DNA from: Lingula anatina
Taxonomy: Eukaryota; Brachiopoda; Lingulata; Lingulida; Lingulidae
Assembly (NCBI RefSeq): GCF_001039355.2
Contig: NW_019775609.1
Coordinates: 183,208 to 247,207 of the forward strand
Direction: 5' to 3'
DNA: 64,000 nucleotides
This document shows positions 37,501-51,200 of this stretch, piece by piece. The translations under genes were made by a program, and so were the position numbers. Under the pieces are notes generated by a model. It did not search any database. It was not told where the DNA came from and saw nothing but the letters and a program-made list of their open reading frames with translations. Numbering within the stretch: the stretch's first letter is position 1; every line of letters begins with the position of its first letter.

Positions 37501-39205
37501 AGAGAAAAGGGAGAGAGCACACAGCTTTCTGTTAGACAGGGACTATAAGGTAAATTTTGGAGATGCCTACATTTTATCTTTCAAGTTTTAAGTTTAATGC
37601 AAGATTAAACTCATCAATTGTATATATCTGACACAGAGGATACAGCAGTAGATTATTGGAGATGCCTATATAATGCATATGTAATACCTATATTATCGAT
37701 CATTTGTACGACAGAAAACGCAACAGAGTGTTACATTAACACATCTCATTTTTCAATATATTTAATGAGAAGATCATGGAGATTATCTATTGAGGTAATA
37801 CATTCAGACAAATATTTCAAAATTATCAATTCCTAGACTCGTCGTATTTGCCAGAAGAGGGTTAGTATGGCAATGACGTCAAAACTCAGGTGAGTAATTA
37901 GGTCAACCATCCCTGACCAGGTGAGGCACTCATTACGAGGATACAACATTGTTGAAGTCATCGTAATAATCATTGTACGTCACAAATAAGAGTGAAAATT
38001 ACATGTAATATATATATATTAGGTAGGAAGAAAAAGAGAGAGAAAGGAAAAACATAATTTAGTCAGGTTAAAAGATGAGGGGTACATTTAAGGATATTGT
38101 GATTTTTTTATGTTCAAAGAAAAAAGGTGTCAAGAACTGTAATCCATCATTCTTGTTAACAAAAGGAGAGAAGAACTTTTGGCATAAATAGAGGGTCACA
38201 GAGAACTGAGTGGTTTAGCTTTGAGTAAGGTAGGCGCCAAGTTTGTTCTTTCATCTTAAAAATAAACAGGAGCCTCTAAACAAGTGAACAGAGTGCAGAT
38301 ATTTCTTTGCTCAAGAAGATAAGTATATTTTTGCATAAGATCCTTATCATGTCTAATCGTACCGCTTTCTGTGTTGCTGCAGTTTGAAAGACTGACAACC
38401 TTAACATTTCTATTATGTTAGAGAGTAAGTATTGTTTAACTTGTGCTCAACATGGACAGTAAACTGGATTAATTTTGACTGGTTCATTGGGGCTTATGAA
38501 AGTTACCACCACACATAATAAATATTAGGTACAGCCAAACAAATGCAGTACAGAAAACAGTACCACTTGGTGTAAAAAGGGTCCAAGTAAAACTAAGAGG
38601 AAGTCAAATTCAGTCAGATATGTAAGCAGATAAAAAAAGAGAGAAAATGGAGTGCAATGGCAGTCAATTCTTTATTCAATAATGAGAAAAATTTTGCCAA
38701 GAATTGTTCCCCACATTTCCTTTGGGAATTAAAAGAGAAGGAAACAGTGCTGTACATCAATAAGAGAAAAGGACGCTAAATATCACAGAACTATTCACTT
38801 TAAGAAAAAAAAAATGGTTTCAATAATTGCTGTAAATCTTTACTCAGAGGAATAGAATTGGTAATAAACTATAACTCAGTGACTTTTTCTCTGACAAGAG
38901 GGATATAAAAAACAGGTAAAGAAACATCTGATTGGAGGATAAAAATATAGAAAGAAAAGGGGAAAAGTTATTCAATACCTAGGATGAGAATTATATTTCA
39001 AGACTGCAAACAGATCAAGCAAAGCGTAGGCAGGAGTACGGTAATTTCTAATAAATTTTAATCACTTCAAAGGCTCATATACTTAATGTTTCCAAGATTA
39101 ACCATCACAGCCAAATGCAACCCCCCCCAAAAAAAAGCCCTTACTTAAATGCAGCCTAAGATATTATTTTGCTATAACTTCTGTATTTACTGAATATTTT
39201 GATGA

Positions 39206-39238
<33 letters not shown>

Positions 39239-42200
39239 AAAAACGACAAAAATTAAAGTCTAATTCCATTAGCATCAATTCAGGGATGAGCACTAAAGCT
39301 TAGCAAACTTAGATGCCAGCACTGCCTGCGGTCACTGCCAACTTTCACCCAGAATGACAACCATCCATTACAGTTGGCATGAATTTCCAGTGCAGTATGT
39401 ACTCATTCACTATCCCAGAGGACGCAGGAATATCGAATTTCACCAAAAAATGAGACTAATCTGTATTCACGGCTATGTACCAAGCATCCATGTATTGGGC
39501 TGTGGACTACTGGTCTGTCTTATCTCACCTTTTTAAACAACAAGAGTTTTCAATTTAGAAGATAGAGACCTAATGTCCAGCTCAGTTACAGGTCTATCTG
39601 AAGGGTCATTCTAACACAATGGCATCTTTTTTGTCAGTCTAAAATCAAGTGATTTTATCACTCCGTTTTTAAGCATATAGATTCATATGTACCTAGAAAA
39701 AGAGACATCAAAGCCACATCTGATGCAATAAAGTCCCCTGTGGGTTAAGGTTAAAAGGAAAGTTATTTCATAAATCTTATTAATATTTCAGGATCCATAA
39801 CTAGGAATCACCAGGTCAATGTTAACAGACAATCCAATCAACTTTTGGAAAGCCAAAGCCACAGACATCAGGCACATACAGACATTCAAATTAGATTCCA
39901 AAGAAAATGTTTACCTGTAAATTCTCAGTGTGTATGTACTACTGACTAAACAGGAATTCACAATTACCAGAATTCATCAGATGCTTTCAGAAAAGGTTGC
40001 ACTTAGGGTTCACGTAAAAAAAAAAAAAAAATTCTGATCATACGTACTCAGTTTTAACAATTCCAACTAGGATTTTTCCACAACCAATCAATTACAGAAA
40101 ACATTCCCAACAGAATCTTCTTATTACAGTGCCAGAACACAGAAAAAAATTAGGATGCTATAAAGAAATACTATGACCTGGTAATCACTGCAACATCACC
40201 AGGGTCATTCCTAGTAATATACTTATAGCTGATTAACACTGTACACACCAGTTCACATGCAGCCCCCCCTCCCACCCCCTCCCTCCCTCTGGGGCCAGTT
40301 TTCCCAGAAAGGATATATCACAGACACAATTACCAGGAAACATGAACAAGATTTGAACTCAGATAATCCTGGAAGCACATGTTAATATGTATACATATCC
40401 ATGTAAATATACATCATCATACATATCAGTGCTCCTGAGAAGGAACCTGCTTTGGCTCAAGTGAGGCGAGAGGTCCACCATAGGTGTCAGATATGTGAAC
40501 TGGGTGACCTCAGTCACCTGAATTAATCTCATTACAGGATGATTCTCGTCTTATTAATAAAAACAGTGCCAAAAACACACACAAACACACACACATGTAC
40601 TCTAGAGGCTTGATAAGTCTGCATTGAATTCATCTAAAATTCACCAAGGGCATGGAAGTTAGGTTTTATCTCGAAAAAGCATGTGTGAACTATAAACTTT
40701 AAAGGGATAATAACTCTTTGTATAAGATCTATATTTCACAATAAAAACATTGTGAATAACTCATAGAAATATAATATATTCTGTTTTACCACAAAAACAG
40801 CAGTTATAGCTATTATTCTGATATCTGAGCTTGTCTTTAGACCACGTGACCTCCATTGATGGCTATACTCTCTTAAAATCTCTTAAGAGATTTTAACAAA
40901 AAACCAAACTTTTTAGAAAAAAACCAGGGACTAACTTTGAATGTAAAAATGGATTCATTACCCATTGGTTGGTATGGGAAAATTGTTGTTTACTCCAGGA
41001 AAATTCATTATTTGGCTGAAATGAAGAGTTATTATCCCTTTAAGATGTTCTTTACTTTATTACTGTAACTGTCATTAATTTCAGTGAAAGGGAAACATCA
41101 AAATGAACTGAGAAAAGTTGGATATGAAACTGTGAAAAGCAAGAAAGAGCACATCAGAGTACACCAAGGCACAGAGAAAGGAAGTTAAATCCAGGAAGTG
41201 TGAAACACATGAACCACGAAAAACTTCCATCCTTAAACTTCATTCATTTCAGTGTTAGGGAGGTATCAGCGTGAACTGAGCAAAGTGATGTGTTAAATGG
41301 GCAAAGTGATATATGACAACTGATAAAAAAAAACAGAGATGGAACCACAGCAATGAGAGATAATCAAGGAAAAGCATGAAACATGCAAACTTAAGAGATG
41401 TTCTAGGTATTACTATGAAATATTAAATTAAATAATACCACTGATAGGAAAAGGCAGAGTGAACACAGACAAGAGGCAAAGAGAGATGTGTTAATCTGTG
41501 AAAATTGGTGAAATACATGAACTGTGTATGTTCCATATTCCACTACATTAATTGCAGCATTAGGATTATGTTAGTGTAAAGTAATTTAACTGATAGACGG
41601 ACAACAGGCAAAGGCAATGGATACAGCACAGCACATACAGCAAAGACTTAATTGTGTTTATCCATGGAAAGTGTGAAATACATGAACCATGGACAAATGT
41701 TCTCATCCAATATTTAACTTCATTAATTTCAGCATTAGGATAAAATTGGTGAGGACTGAACAAACAGATGTGTTAACTCATCAAACTGATATATGAAAAC
41801 TCTGGAGATTACACTGCCGAATTCACCTCTCTGTATGCGGAGGTTATTCTTATGTAAATCCAGCATATGTCTTCGTGATTTGGACACAGCTCAGTTTGAC
41901 ACCAAACCTCATACAAGGCAGAAAATGATATACTGTACTTTTTAAGTGTGTTGGATCACAGGCATATTACATACAGGAGAAATGAAGTGGAAGCTAACCA
42001 TTACTGGATCTTCAAAAATGTAACTTCAGGGGGAGGTTTCTGATTCATTTATGGAGTAGAAAAACTAAGTAAACTTGGGCCTACGCTCAAAAAATAACTT
42101 AATATACAAAATTCGACCACTTATGAGAAAACTGTTATTACATTAACTTAGTCTCAATAAGATTACTCAATACAGTGATCAGTCAACTCCAACATCTCAA

Positions 42201-45200
42201 GCTGCCAAGGTGGGACAAGGCTCAAATCAGAATCAAAAACAAAATGAACAATTCAAGTTTGGAAATAATGACAACCAGCTCGCCCACATTGCTGCCATCT
42301 AGTGGGGGTCTGGTGACCAACAGGTCACTCCCTGAAACCGTCATCTACGGAATTCTTCTGGGAGTTCTAATAGTGCTGACGATCCTTGGAAATGTTATGG
42401 TGTTAGCCTCATTTGTGTTGGAAAAACGACTTCGAATTTTGGTGAACTATCCCATAATATCACTGGCACTTGGCGACCTACTTCTTGGACTTCTAGTGTT
42501 ACCCTTCAGTGCACTGCTCACAGCCACACAACATTTTCCATTTGGTGCAATATGGTGTAATATCTACATCTCTTTCGATGTCATGCTCTGTAAAGCCTCA
42601 ATCTGGAATGTCACCGCCATAAGTGTCGACCGCTACATTGCAGTCACATGGCCTTTAAGGTATCGTCAACACATCAGTCACAAAAAAGTTTTTGCTGTGT
42701 TACTGGCAATTTGGTTTGTGGCAGCCATTACTGCTTTTGTACCCATCTACATGGGCTGGAATACAGCAGATGGATTGGTTCAGAATCTAGGTCAGGCAGA
42801 GGCACCCTCCTGCCATCTGGCGGTTGAAAATTTAGCATACAGCGTGACACTATCTCTCACAGATTTTATCATTCCTTTGATCCTGCTTTTGTTCACCTAC
42901 GTTCAAGTTCTGGTGATAGCGAGGCGTCAAGCGCAATTGATTCAAACGCCCCGGATCGCTTTCAACAGTCACGCAAACGGACCAGAGTTGCCAACGCTGA
43001 ACACGAAAGAGTTACGGGCCACAATAATGCTATCGGCGGTCATAGCAACATTCCTACTGTGTTGGATACTTTACATGGTGACCTTCATCATAAAACCTTT
43101 CATCCCTCACCTTGACAATGACCTTGACCTGACAGCACTCTGGCTGGGGTACCTGAACTCGACAGCCAACCCCTTTGTGTACGCCGTGGCGCATCCCAAA
43201 TTTCGGAGAACATTCATGAGAATTCTGTGCCCAAAATGGCTCTGTAAATGTGCCAAGCATCAAAGGAATAGCGACTCTCCCGACTCGAACTTCAATGCAC
43301 AAAATGCCCGCCTCTGTGGCCCTGAGACCAGCATGATAGATGTCGCCTGCATCTCTTTCCAAAGTTGATATATAAACAATATATGTATGTATTTATCAAT
43401 ATGAACATATTTATCTGATATTGCAACCTCATAGCGAGGCAAAAAAATGTTTACTCATGCTCACAAAACTTGGTCAAGCATTCAGAATTGAGGTAATTGT
43501 TAGTTATTAGACTAGGGTCATTCCACAGGAAAGTGAACAAATGAGTCTTGTCACTGACACACAAATTTAGTGAAAAATGTGTACTATGTTCTCTCTTAAA
43601 CACTATGCTCCTCTCTTCCCCAATTTGGAAAGAAATCAACAGAAATTAAAAAGTGATTTCCAGCTGTTTTGCCAATATTGCATAAGCAAAATGTGTGTGT
43701 CATGGACGTGACTTTAATTTTTATTTTGAATGACTCACCACTTTAAGCTATGGGACTATTAAAAAAAATTAGGCCAAAAGTTGGTACTAACTGTTTGTCT
43801 GAAGAGTCTGTTCAGTAAGTAGTCAGACAAATGAAATGGTATTATGTTTTTTTTTTTTTCAGCATCAGCTACCAGAGAAATTGCATTACTGTGTCACATA
43901 GTTATATACTCAATGATTCTTAGTGCACTTAATTTCTGGTCACACTTCATAGATTACTGCACCCTAATCAATAGCTCAGCAACTTTCTTAGTAACACACT
44001 TATTTTTAAATCCCAACCAATGTTGATGTGAAAAGGCCAGATTGAGTACCTGATAACACTTGGTAAAGATGTTATAAAAACAGCCTTCTTATTGAAATAG
44101 AATCATAAATAATTTTTTATCACAGCCAAAAGCATTTAAAGTATGATGTAATATTTGGCGAAAATGCACCAAGCTTAGAAACTCACAGCAGTGCTTTTGA
44201 CTTCTTCCAATTCAGTTAATTTAGTTAAAGGCAGAAGAATGTACCATTTCTCCACAAATAGATTTTTTTATACCACTGTCACATATAAAATTCTGGTGTA
44301 ACACAGTTACAATCGATAAAAATGTATTAAAGTATTGAAGCTTACAGCCAAGTTTCTGACTCCTCGCTAGAAGGTACATCTCACAAGGGTACTGCTTTAA
44401 TCATTGAAATATGCTGTAATGACTAAATCTTCTCAATTAGGAAAATTATTAATCTTTCAGATACATACATTTAGAATCATTAAAAAATATTTCTTTGTCA
44501 CATTTGTAGTGTTTTTACAGTAAAGATTAGATATATAAGGTTCCCAGCTTTTCAGTTTTGTTTCTATCACTCAATGGAAATGTTGCAGTTTTAAAGAAAT
44601 TCAATATATGACCTGAAAAGATACAGTATCTGTAAAATTTCCTTTTTTCAAGACTGAAAAGATCACGTCATTCCGTACATGGCAGAGGAGAGCACGTCTC
44701 TACATCTGTATATTGATAAATTACTGCCATAATACGTAGCCAGGAGGACCTTAAATCAGGACACTCGTAATGCATGCATCGCTTGTTAAATGCAATATAT
44801 CCTCCCCAGGGAAGCTAGAACATCTAAAATCAGTCTGAACCAGTGTTAAAAAGGGAAATTTCGTAACTGTTAAGCTGTAATACCTCACTATGTCATTAGA
44901 ACAGTATTGCTCAAAAAAATCACTGAAATACAGAAACTTTCTCCGAGTTTCTCTACTGAGAGAGATGGATGAATCTCTCTCTTGCATTGGACAAGAACTT
45001 GTTACCAAAAATTATAAATGAAACAGATATGTACAGTAGAAAGCCATTCAATTTGTTTGCTGAATGTGTGAAAATAGATTTAAGTGACTGAAGTCTAGCT
45101 TTATGTATTAGTATCTAATGCTAACCAATTTTTCATCCAAACATTTAAGTTTTAAGAGGGAATTATGCCTCTCTCTCTCTCTATGTAGTACAGTGTAATA

Positions 45201-48200
45201 TGGACAGAACATACAATAGTAGTTCTTTACCAATTAAAAGAAGTATACTGTTATTACATGTCATGCAAGCTAAAAAAAAAAAGAGATTAACTCATTTTTT
45301 ACACTTGATATCTCTGTGTCAGTTTTACTGCACCCAAAACTATTCTTTTGTAGTAATAAAAATTTTTGTTCAGCACTGTATCTCTTTTTTCCATATTCCA
45401 TACAGCAGCAACACACTGACTGATAAGCAATTTTCTAATTCTGATCAAAGCATACTGTGAGTGCAATCTTATTGAGTCCATGACCCCCCCCCCTCTCCCC
45501 CTAGAATATACACTCACACAAATGTCCCATGGATGATACAAAAACTTGCCAAGCAGCCAAGTAACATTACCCCAATTTTCCCTACTTGGTAATTGGAAAG
45601 CTGCTAATTACCCAGGTCCATCAATATCCTGTCAAATACCAGAGAAATTACCATTTGGACATCGTTGAGTTGGGCAATCCTGATTGACGTCACCTTTGGC
45701 TGGGCTTTTACCTCATTTTTTCTTTTTTTAAATTAAGTACCCAGAAGTTCAAGGTAGGCCAATGTAGGTTATTGCTCTGATTTTATATGGATTCCTAAAC
45801 TAATTCTTCAACTAATTTGGGTATAAAAATACCTGTAGCAGTCTTCTCTTTCTCTCTTTTCTGTATTAACCCAATTATCTATTCATTCTTCTAGACTTAT
45901 TCTATTAAAACCAAAGACATTAACAATAATTGCAAAATAATGTACTTAATACTTATTCACACCATGTTTCTCTTTACTGTGTGATATTCAATGCCTCTGA
46001 CAAGGGAGGTTTTTCTTTAAGAGACCATTCCCACAGATATTTAGATCGATCTATCCCCCTGGGGAGTCCCACTAGACTGCTGTCAGCTTAACCGGCTTAA
46101 ATGTCTGCCCTGCCTACTAAAAGCTGTGAGGGGGTAATTAACTGTTGTGCGAGCACGGCTCCCGGAAGCTGACAGCAATTTAGCGTGAACCCCCCAGGGA
46201 GTTAGGTTGATCCAGATGGATCGATCTAAATCTGTGGGAACCCTGTCTAAAAGTCACAATACTTTGAACACAGTAGTATAATGAAGCAAAAGTGGCTTAT
46301 ATCAGCACTTATTCAGAACAAGTTAATCTGTGGAGAAACAGATTCGCAGATCGAATATGGCCAACCCACATAAAAACCGAAACGACTAATCTGCTTATGG
46401 TCTCCTCCCATGTGCCATTAAACAGATTAAATCACAGCTCTGGGATTTAATTGCCAGACCCCTGCAAGGACAGTGCATGTGGAGGCGCAGACACCATCAG
46501 CAGATTAGTCGGTTCTGCTTTAACGTGGGTCGGCCATATTTGATCCATGGATGTGTTAGTCCGCAGATCAACTGGTTCTGAATACTGTCTAACTTGGGTT
46601 AGATAAAGTAAATTCTGGGATGTAAATAGAGAAAAGTACAAAACACCCCCTCCCCCACAAAAAATTGAACAAAAAAAAAAAAATTAAAACATAAACAACA
46701 AGGTATTTGAACAAATGTCAGGAAATTCTTAATTCTGAATACACAAATTTACAATGAACTTATAAATACATAGTAGCAATTCACCAAAAGGCTGAGAATT
46801 CGAAGCTTTGAAGTATGGTAGTCGTACCACGACCCTATTTCCTTTAATCTGTACTCAACGATGCTTGACGTCACGTCTGATAGTAAAATAAAAATTACGA
46901 CCTACACAAAATCGCTGTAAATCTCTTATATCTGGGCACATGGGTAGTACTTTCAAATCCAAGTAAAAAAACTAGTGATAAAAAGTGAGTCCTAATTACC
47001 AAGTTAATAGCCACTAGTGTTGCTTATTGCCAAGCTAACTGCTCTCTGGAGGCGATACACATTACAAAGGTTGCAATTTCCTCATGCTCTCAGAAGTCCT
47101 TTACACTATGGGCTATTTGTGCTCTTCTATGATTTCCTCATTAGTAACTGTAGAGCATTCCTATTTAGTTATATTCCAATTTAGCTTACTTAATGATAAA
47201 ATCAAGACCATTAAGATGAGGAAAGAATGGAATTTTCATTTAATAATATCTAATTACTGATGAATATTAACAAATCACAATTTATTTATCATAAATTAAT
47301 TTAAAATTTATCTATTATATATCTATTATTTCACCTATTTTTCATGTTTATTTATTCATTTATCCATACAATCATTTACTGTTTCTCTTCATAAACAGAT
47401 GGACGTCACTCAACCCGGAAATAAATAAATTTTCTCAGCAACACCTACATCACTTGATATGGATGTATGCAATTCTATTTTTATTTTAACCCCTGACACT
47501 AAGATCCCTTATCTGAAATATTCCTTCCATAACCCATTAAAAAGAAACATGTTAAAAGAAAACTATCTGTATCGGAGGTTTTCTTTTCATGTTTGTACAT
47601 CATTCAGCACTCTCCGCAGGATTTAATCAAGAAGTGATGTTCCAGGTGATATACTGTGGCCCACAGACATGGAAAAATTAGCCATGTGGAATTGCAGAAA
47701 ACATCTCTTCAGTGCTTTTTTTCTTTCTTTCTTTTTTTTTTTTTTTTTGATTAAATGGAGAAAAATTTCATCATCATCATCAATTTAATGATATTATTAG
47801 AATTATTATCATCATCATCATTACAGTAATGGCTGAGTAAATTATCAACCTTTCAGATCCATAATTCTGGAATCATTAGACATATTTCTTTTAAGCATTA
47901 ATTAGGCATCATTGTATTTAATATAAGTATAGGGTAGCCTGCTTTTTAACGTAAGAATTAATGACTGAAAAAAGTTTCTGTTAAACTGCCAATTTTCACC
48001 ACTGAAAAGATGGTGTCATTGTGATATCACATTCAATATTGGACCGAAAATCTTCTAAGCACACATATACACAAAACATAAAAAAAGAGAGAGAGTGAAG
48101 CACTTTAAATCAAACACAAACACACACACTGATCTTCTACATGGCCACAAAAATACAAAATGCACCCGAAAGTGCACAAACTTTTTTTCCTCGTCAACAT

Positions 48201-51200
48201 GTCTGTCATGGGCAGCCTACACTATATCTTCCCTGCAGTACTGACAAAATCAAGACAAAAATTATTGCATGATGCTATCTAACACCCCTGGGAATGGCTA
48301 CAATCAATTCCAATTTCCTCTTAGTTCTTAAATATCCATGATGTTATCTCAAACCGAGTTAATTCTTTTTCTTTTTTCCTTTTATATTTTGAGATGACAA
48401 AAACGAACGAGATTATCAAGGGATTTTTTGATTATGTCATTCAACCAGGGACATTTTTTTCAATTATGAGCTATAATTTTATTTTCAATGGTAATTTGTC
48501 ATAACAAAGACACTCAATGCTTTTTTCTTAGAACAGGGTCCAACTGGAAAGAGGAAACAAACTCAGCTTTCAAGTGACAGCAGTAAAAAAAAACAACAAA
48601 AAATACATAAATAATTTAAAAATAAAAATAAAAGCAGAAATTATCTGTGGATTTAGCCATCTATGGCCCTTAACACAGTGACTAGATCTCCTGTTATCAC
48701 TCCAGTTTGAGAGACTGACAATTTTATAGCCTGGCCAGGAGATAAAACTTAAGAGCTACCAGTAACCTTAACATAGCTCCGTATCCATACAACAACCCAT
48801 CTCGCACAGCAGACATCTACGCTAGTTGGAACCAAACACTTGCCAACCTTGTGGAAGTGCAGGTGTACCAGGTAAAATTGGATCCAAAAGGGGGGGGGGG
48901 GGTAGGGGGGGGGGGGGCAAGAATAGAACAGAGCCTGTACCCATGATCCTCAACCAGGGCCTATTCCATAAAATATCTAATTAAAAAGTTCTAAATGAAA
49001 GCCTTAGAGCACATTCAGAACAAGGTGATCTGTGGACCAAATATGGCTGATCCACTTAAAAGTGATGCCACTAATCCTCTGATGATCTTCCCTTCTCCAC
49101 AAATACCGTCGCTGCAGGGGTCTAGCAATTAAAACTCTGAGCTGAAATTCAATCCATTTAATGATGCATATGCAGACCATCAGGGGATTAAGGCCGCTTG
49201 CTTTTTAGTGGGATTGGCCATATTTAGTTGGCGGATCAGTTAGTCTGCCGATCATCTTTTTCATTTGACATCAGTGAAAGCCAAACTTTAGCACACCTGA
49301 ATAAGACCTTGTGATAAGACAGAAATATAATAGAGTGAGCTACATTTAAAACAAAACTATTTTGTGTGACAAAATATCTGTCACTGCTGACAGTGTTTTT
49401 CGATCTGATAGTGATACGCCCATGTTGTGACAAAGTCTCCAATACTGTCGCATGTGCTTGTATTAGAAAATAATGCGATTTGTATTGACTATGTTTTATG
49501 ACTTGATTGTTACACATGATTAAGTCTCAATTATCTAGAACATATGTTACTACAAGAAGATTGAATTAAGTTAACATCACTTCAGTGGACAATTACACAT
49601 GATTAACACGTAGAATATTGCCACATATTTTTGTATCTCAAAAAAAGTCATTTCTGTTTGACAATGTTTTAGATATTACAGACATATCTCATTTATCTCT
49701 ATTTATCATTTGTCGTACGGTATGCTTGTATCACAAAAAAGGATTTCAAATTCTACTGCAAGAACTTATTTATACTATACAAATACTTATTTATATTTAT
49801 TCAACAGAGTCTATTATCTCCTATCACACACGCTTGTATCACAAAAAAATTTCATTTCTACTAAAAAATTTTAACGATGTTACAGATAAGCAAAATCAAG
49901 TCTTATATCTTGTCACATATGCTTGTATCTCAAAAAATGTCATTTTTATTGACAGTATTTTACGAGTTGATATTTAAGTGTACATAAGTTTTTTCCTGGT
50001 CTAAATCATCTTTCATACATGTTTGTATCATTATAAAAATGACCTTTCTATTGACAGTATTTTACGAGTTGATAGTTAAACGTATAGAAGATGTTCCCGG
50101 GTCCCCGAATCACCTGTCGCGTCTCGTCTGATGCCAATCAGTATATGACTAAGTAGGAAATTAGAAAGCGCCAACTTTTAATCAGTTTTCGCAGAAACAT
50201 CTGTTGTGTCAAAACTCTGAGATCTCCCAGAAGACGCTACATTAACAAGAGATATTAAGGGCCATTACACGAGATTTTGTCCGTCTTTAACCTTTCATTT
50301 TTTCCTTTTGCGTAGCCTGCACGGATGCAGCAAAAGCAATTAACATTTTCTTAATACTATGCAAATCCTTTTTCTTCACATACAGCATGTTAACTGACAA
50401 GAAGATTGATCAGCTCACTTTGATTTCTTCCCTCCATGCAGGCAAATTCACATTTTATGAATGATTTTTGAGTTGTGTATGTGTGTGTGTGCGCGCGCTG
50501 GCGCCTGCATGCATTTTTTTTTTCATTTTTTGAGTCACACTCTTTTGCTTACTTGTACCATTTTTTTAATCAGTAGTAAGCTAGCATCAAGAGGTGAGAA
50601 GCAATCCATTTAATTTGAATGGTTCTAACAAAGAATAATGCTATGGTAGCTGGGGGCTACTCTCTTTCACAAGTTCCAGTTTACCTATCAAAATTGATCC
50701 CATAAACTAACCAAAGGAGCTCTGATTAGGTGATTCTCCCACATAACAACCAGGTTAATTCATAATCAATCTTGCAGACTGGATAGTAGAAAAAACCGCA
50801 CTGCTACATTTGCCAAAGATGCATTGAATTTCCTAACATACACATAATCATGATATTGTTACTGATCAGATTTTATCAGAAATACTTATCAGGCATGAGA
50901 TTTGGTTTTGATAAAAAAGTCTGAAAGATTTTTCGAAGAAAAATCTTAACGCACACGTAACCGAGCGACAAGTCGACAACTCAAAACATGAAAATTTTCA
51001 AATGCAAGTTCAATGTCTTCATACGACATACACACAACCGATCTAGTAAAACAACCTACCCGAATTTATTCTTAATCCCTTTATCGATTTCTCTGACTCT
51101 ATCGTCGTTTACACCAGCCTGAAGTAGCTTCATTTTCCAAAACGCAAAAGCGACACACGATACCACATGGAAAAAACCGCGCAGCGCTATATGAACAGGA

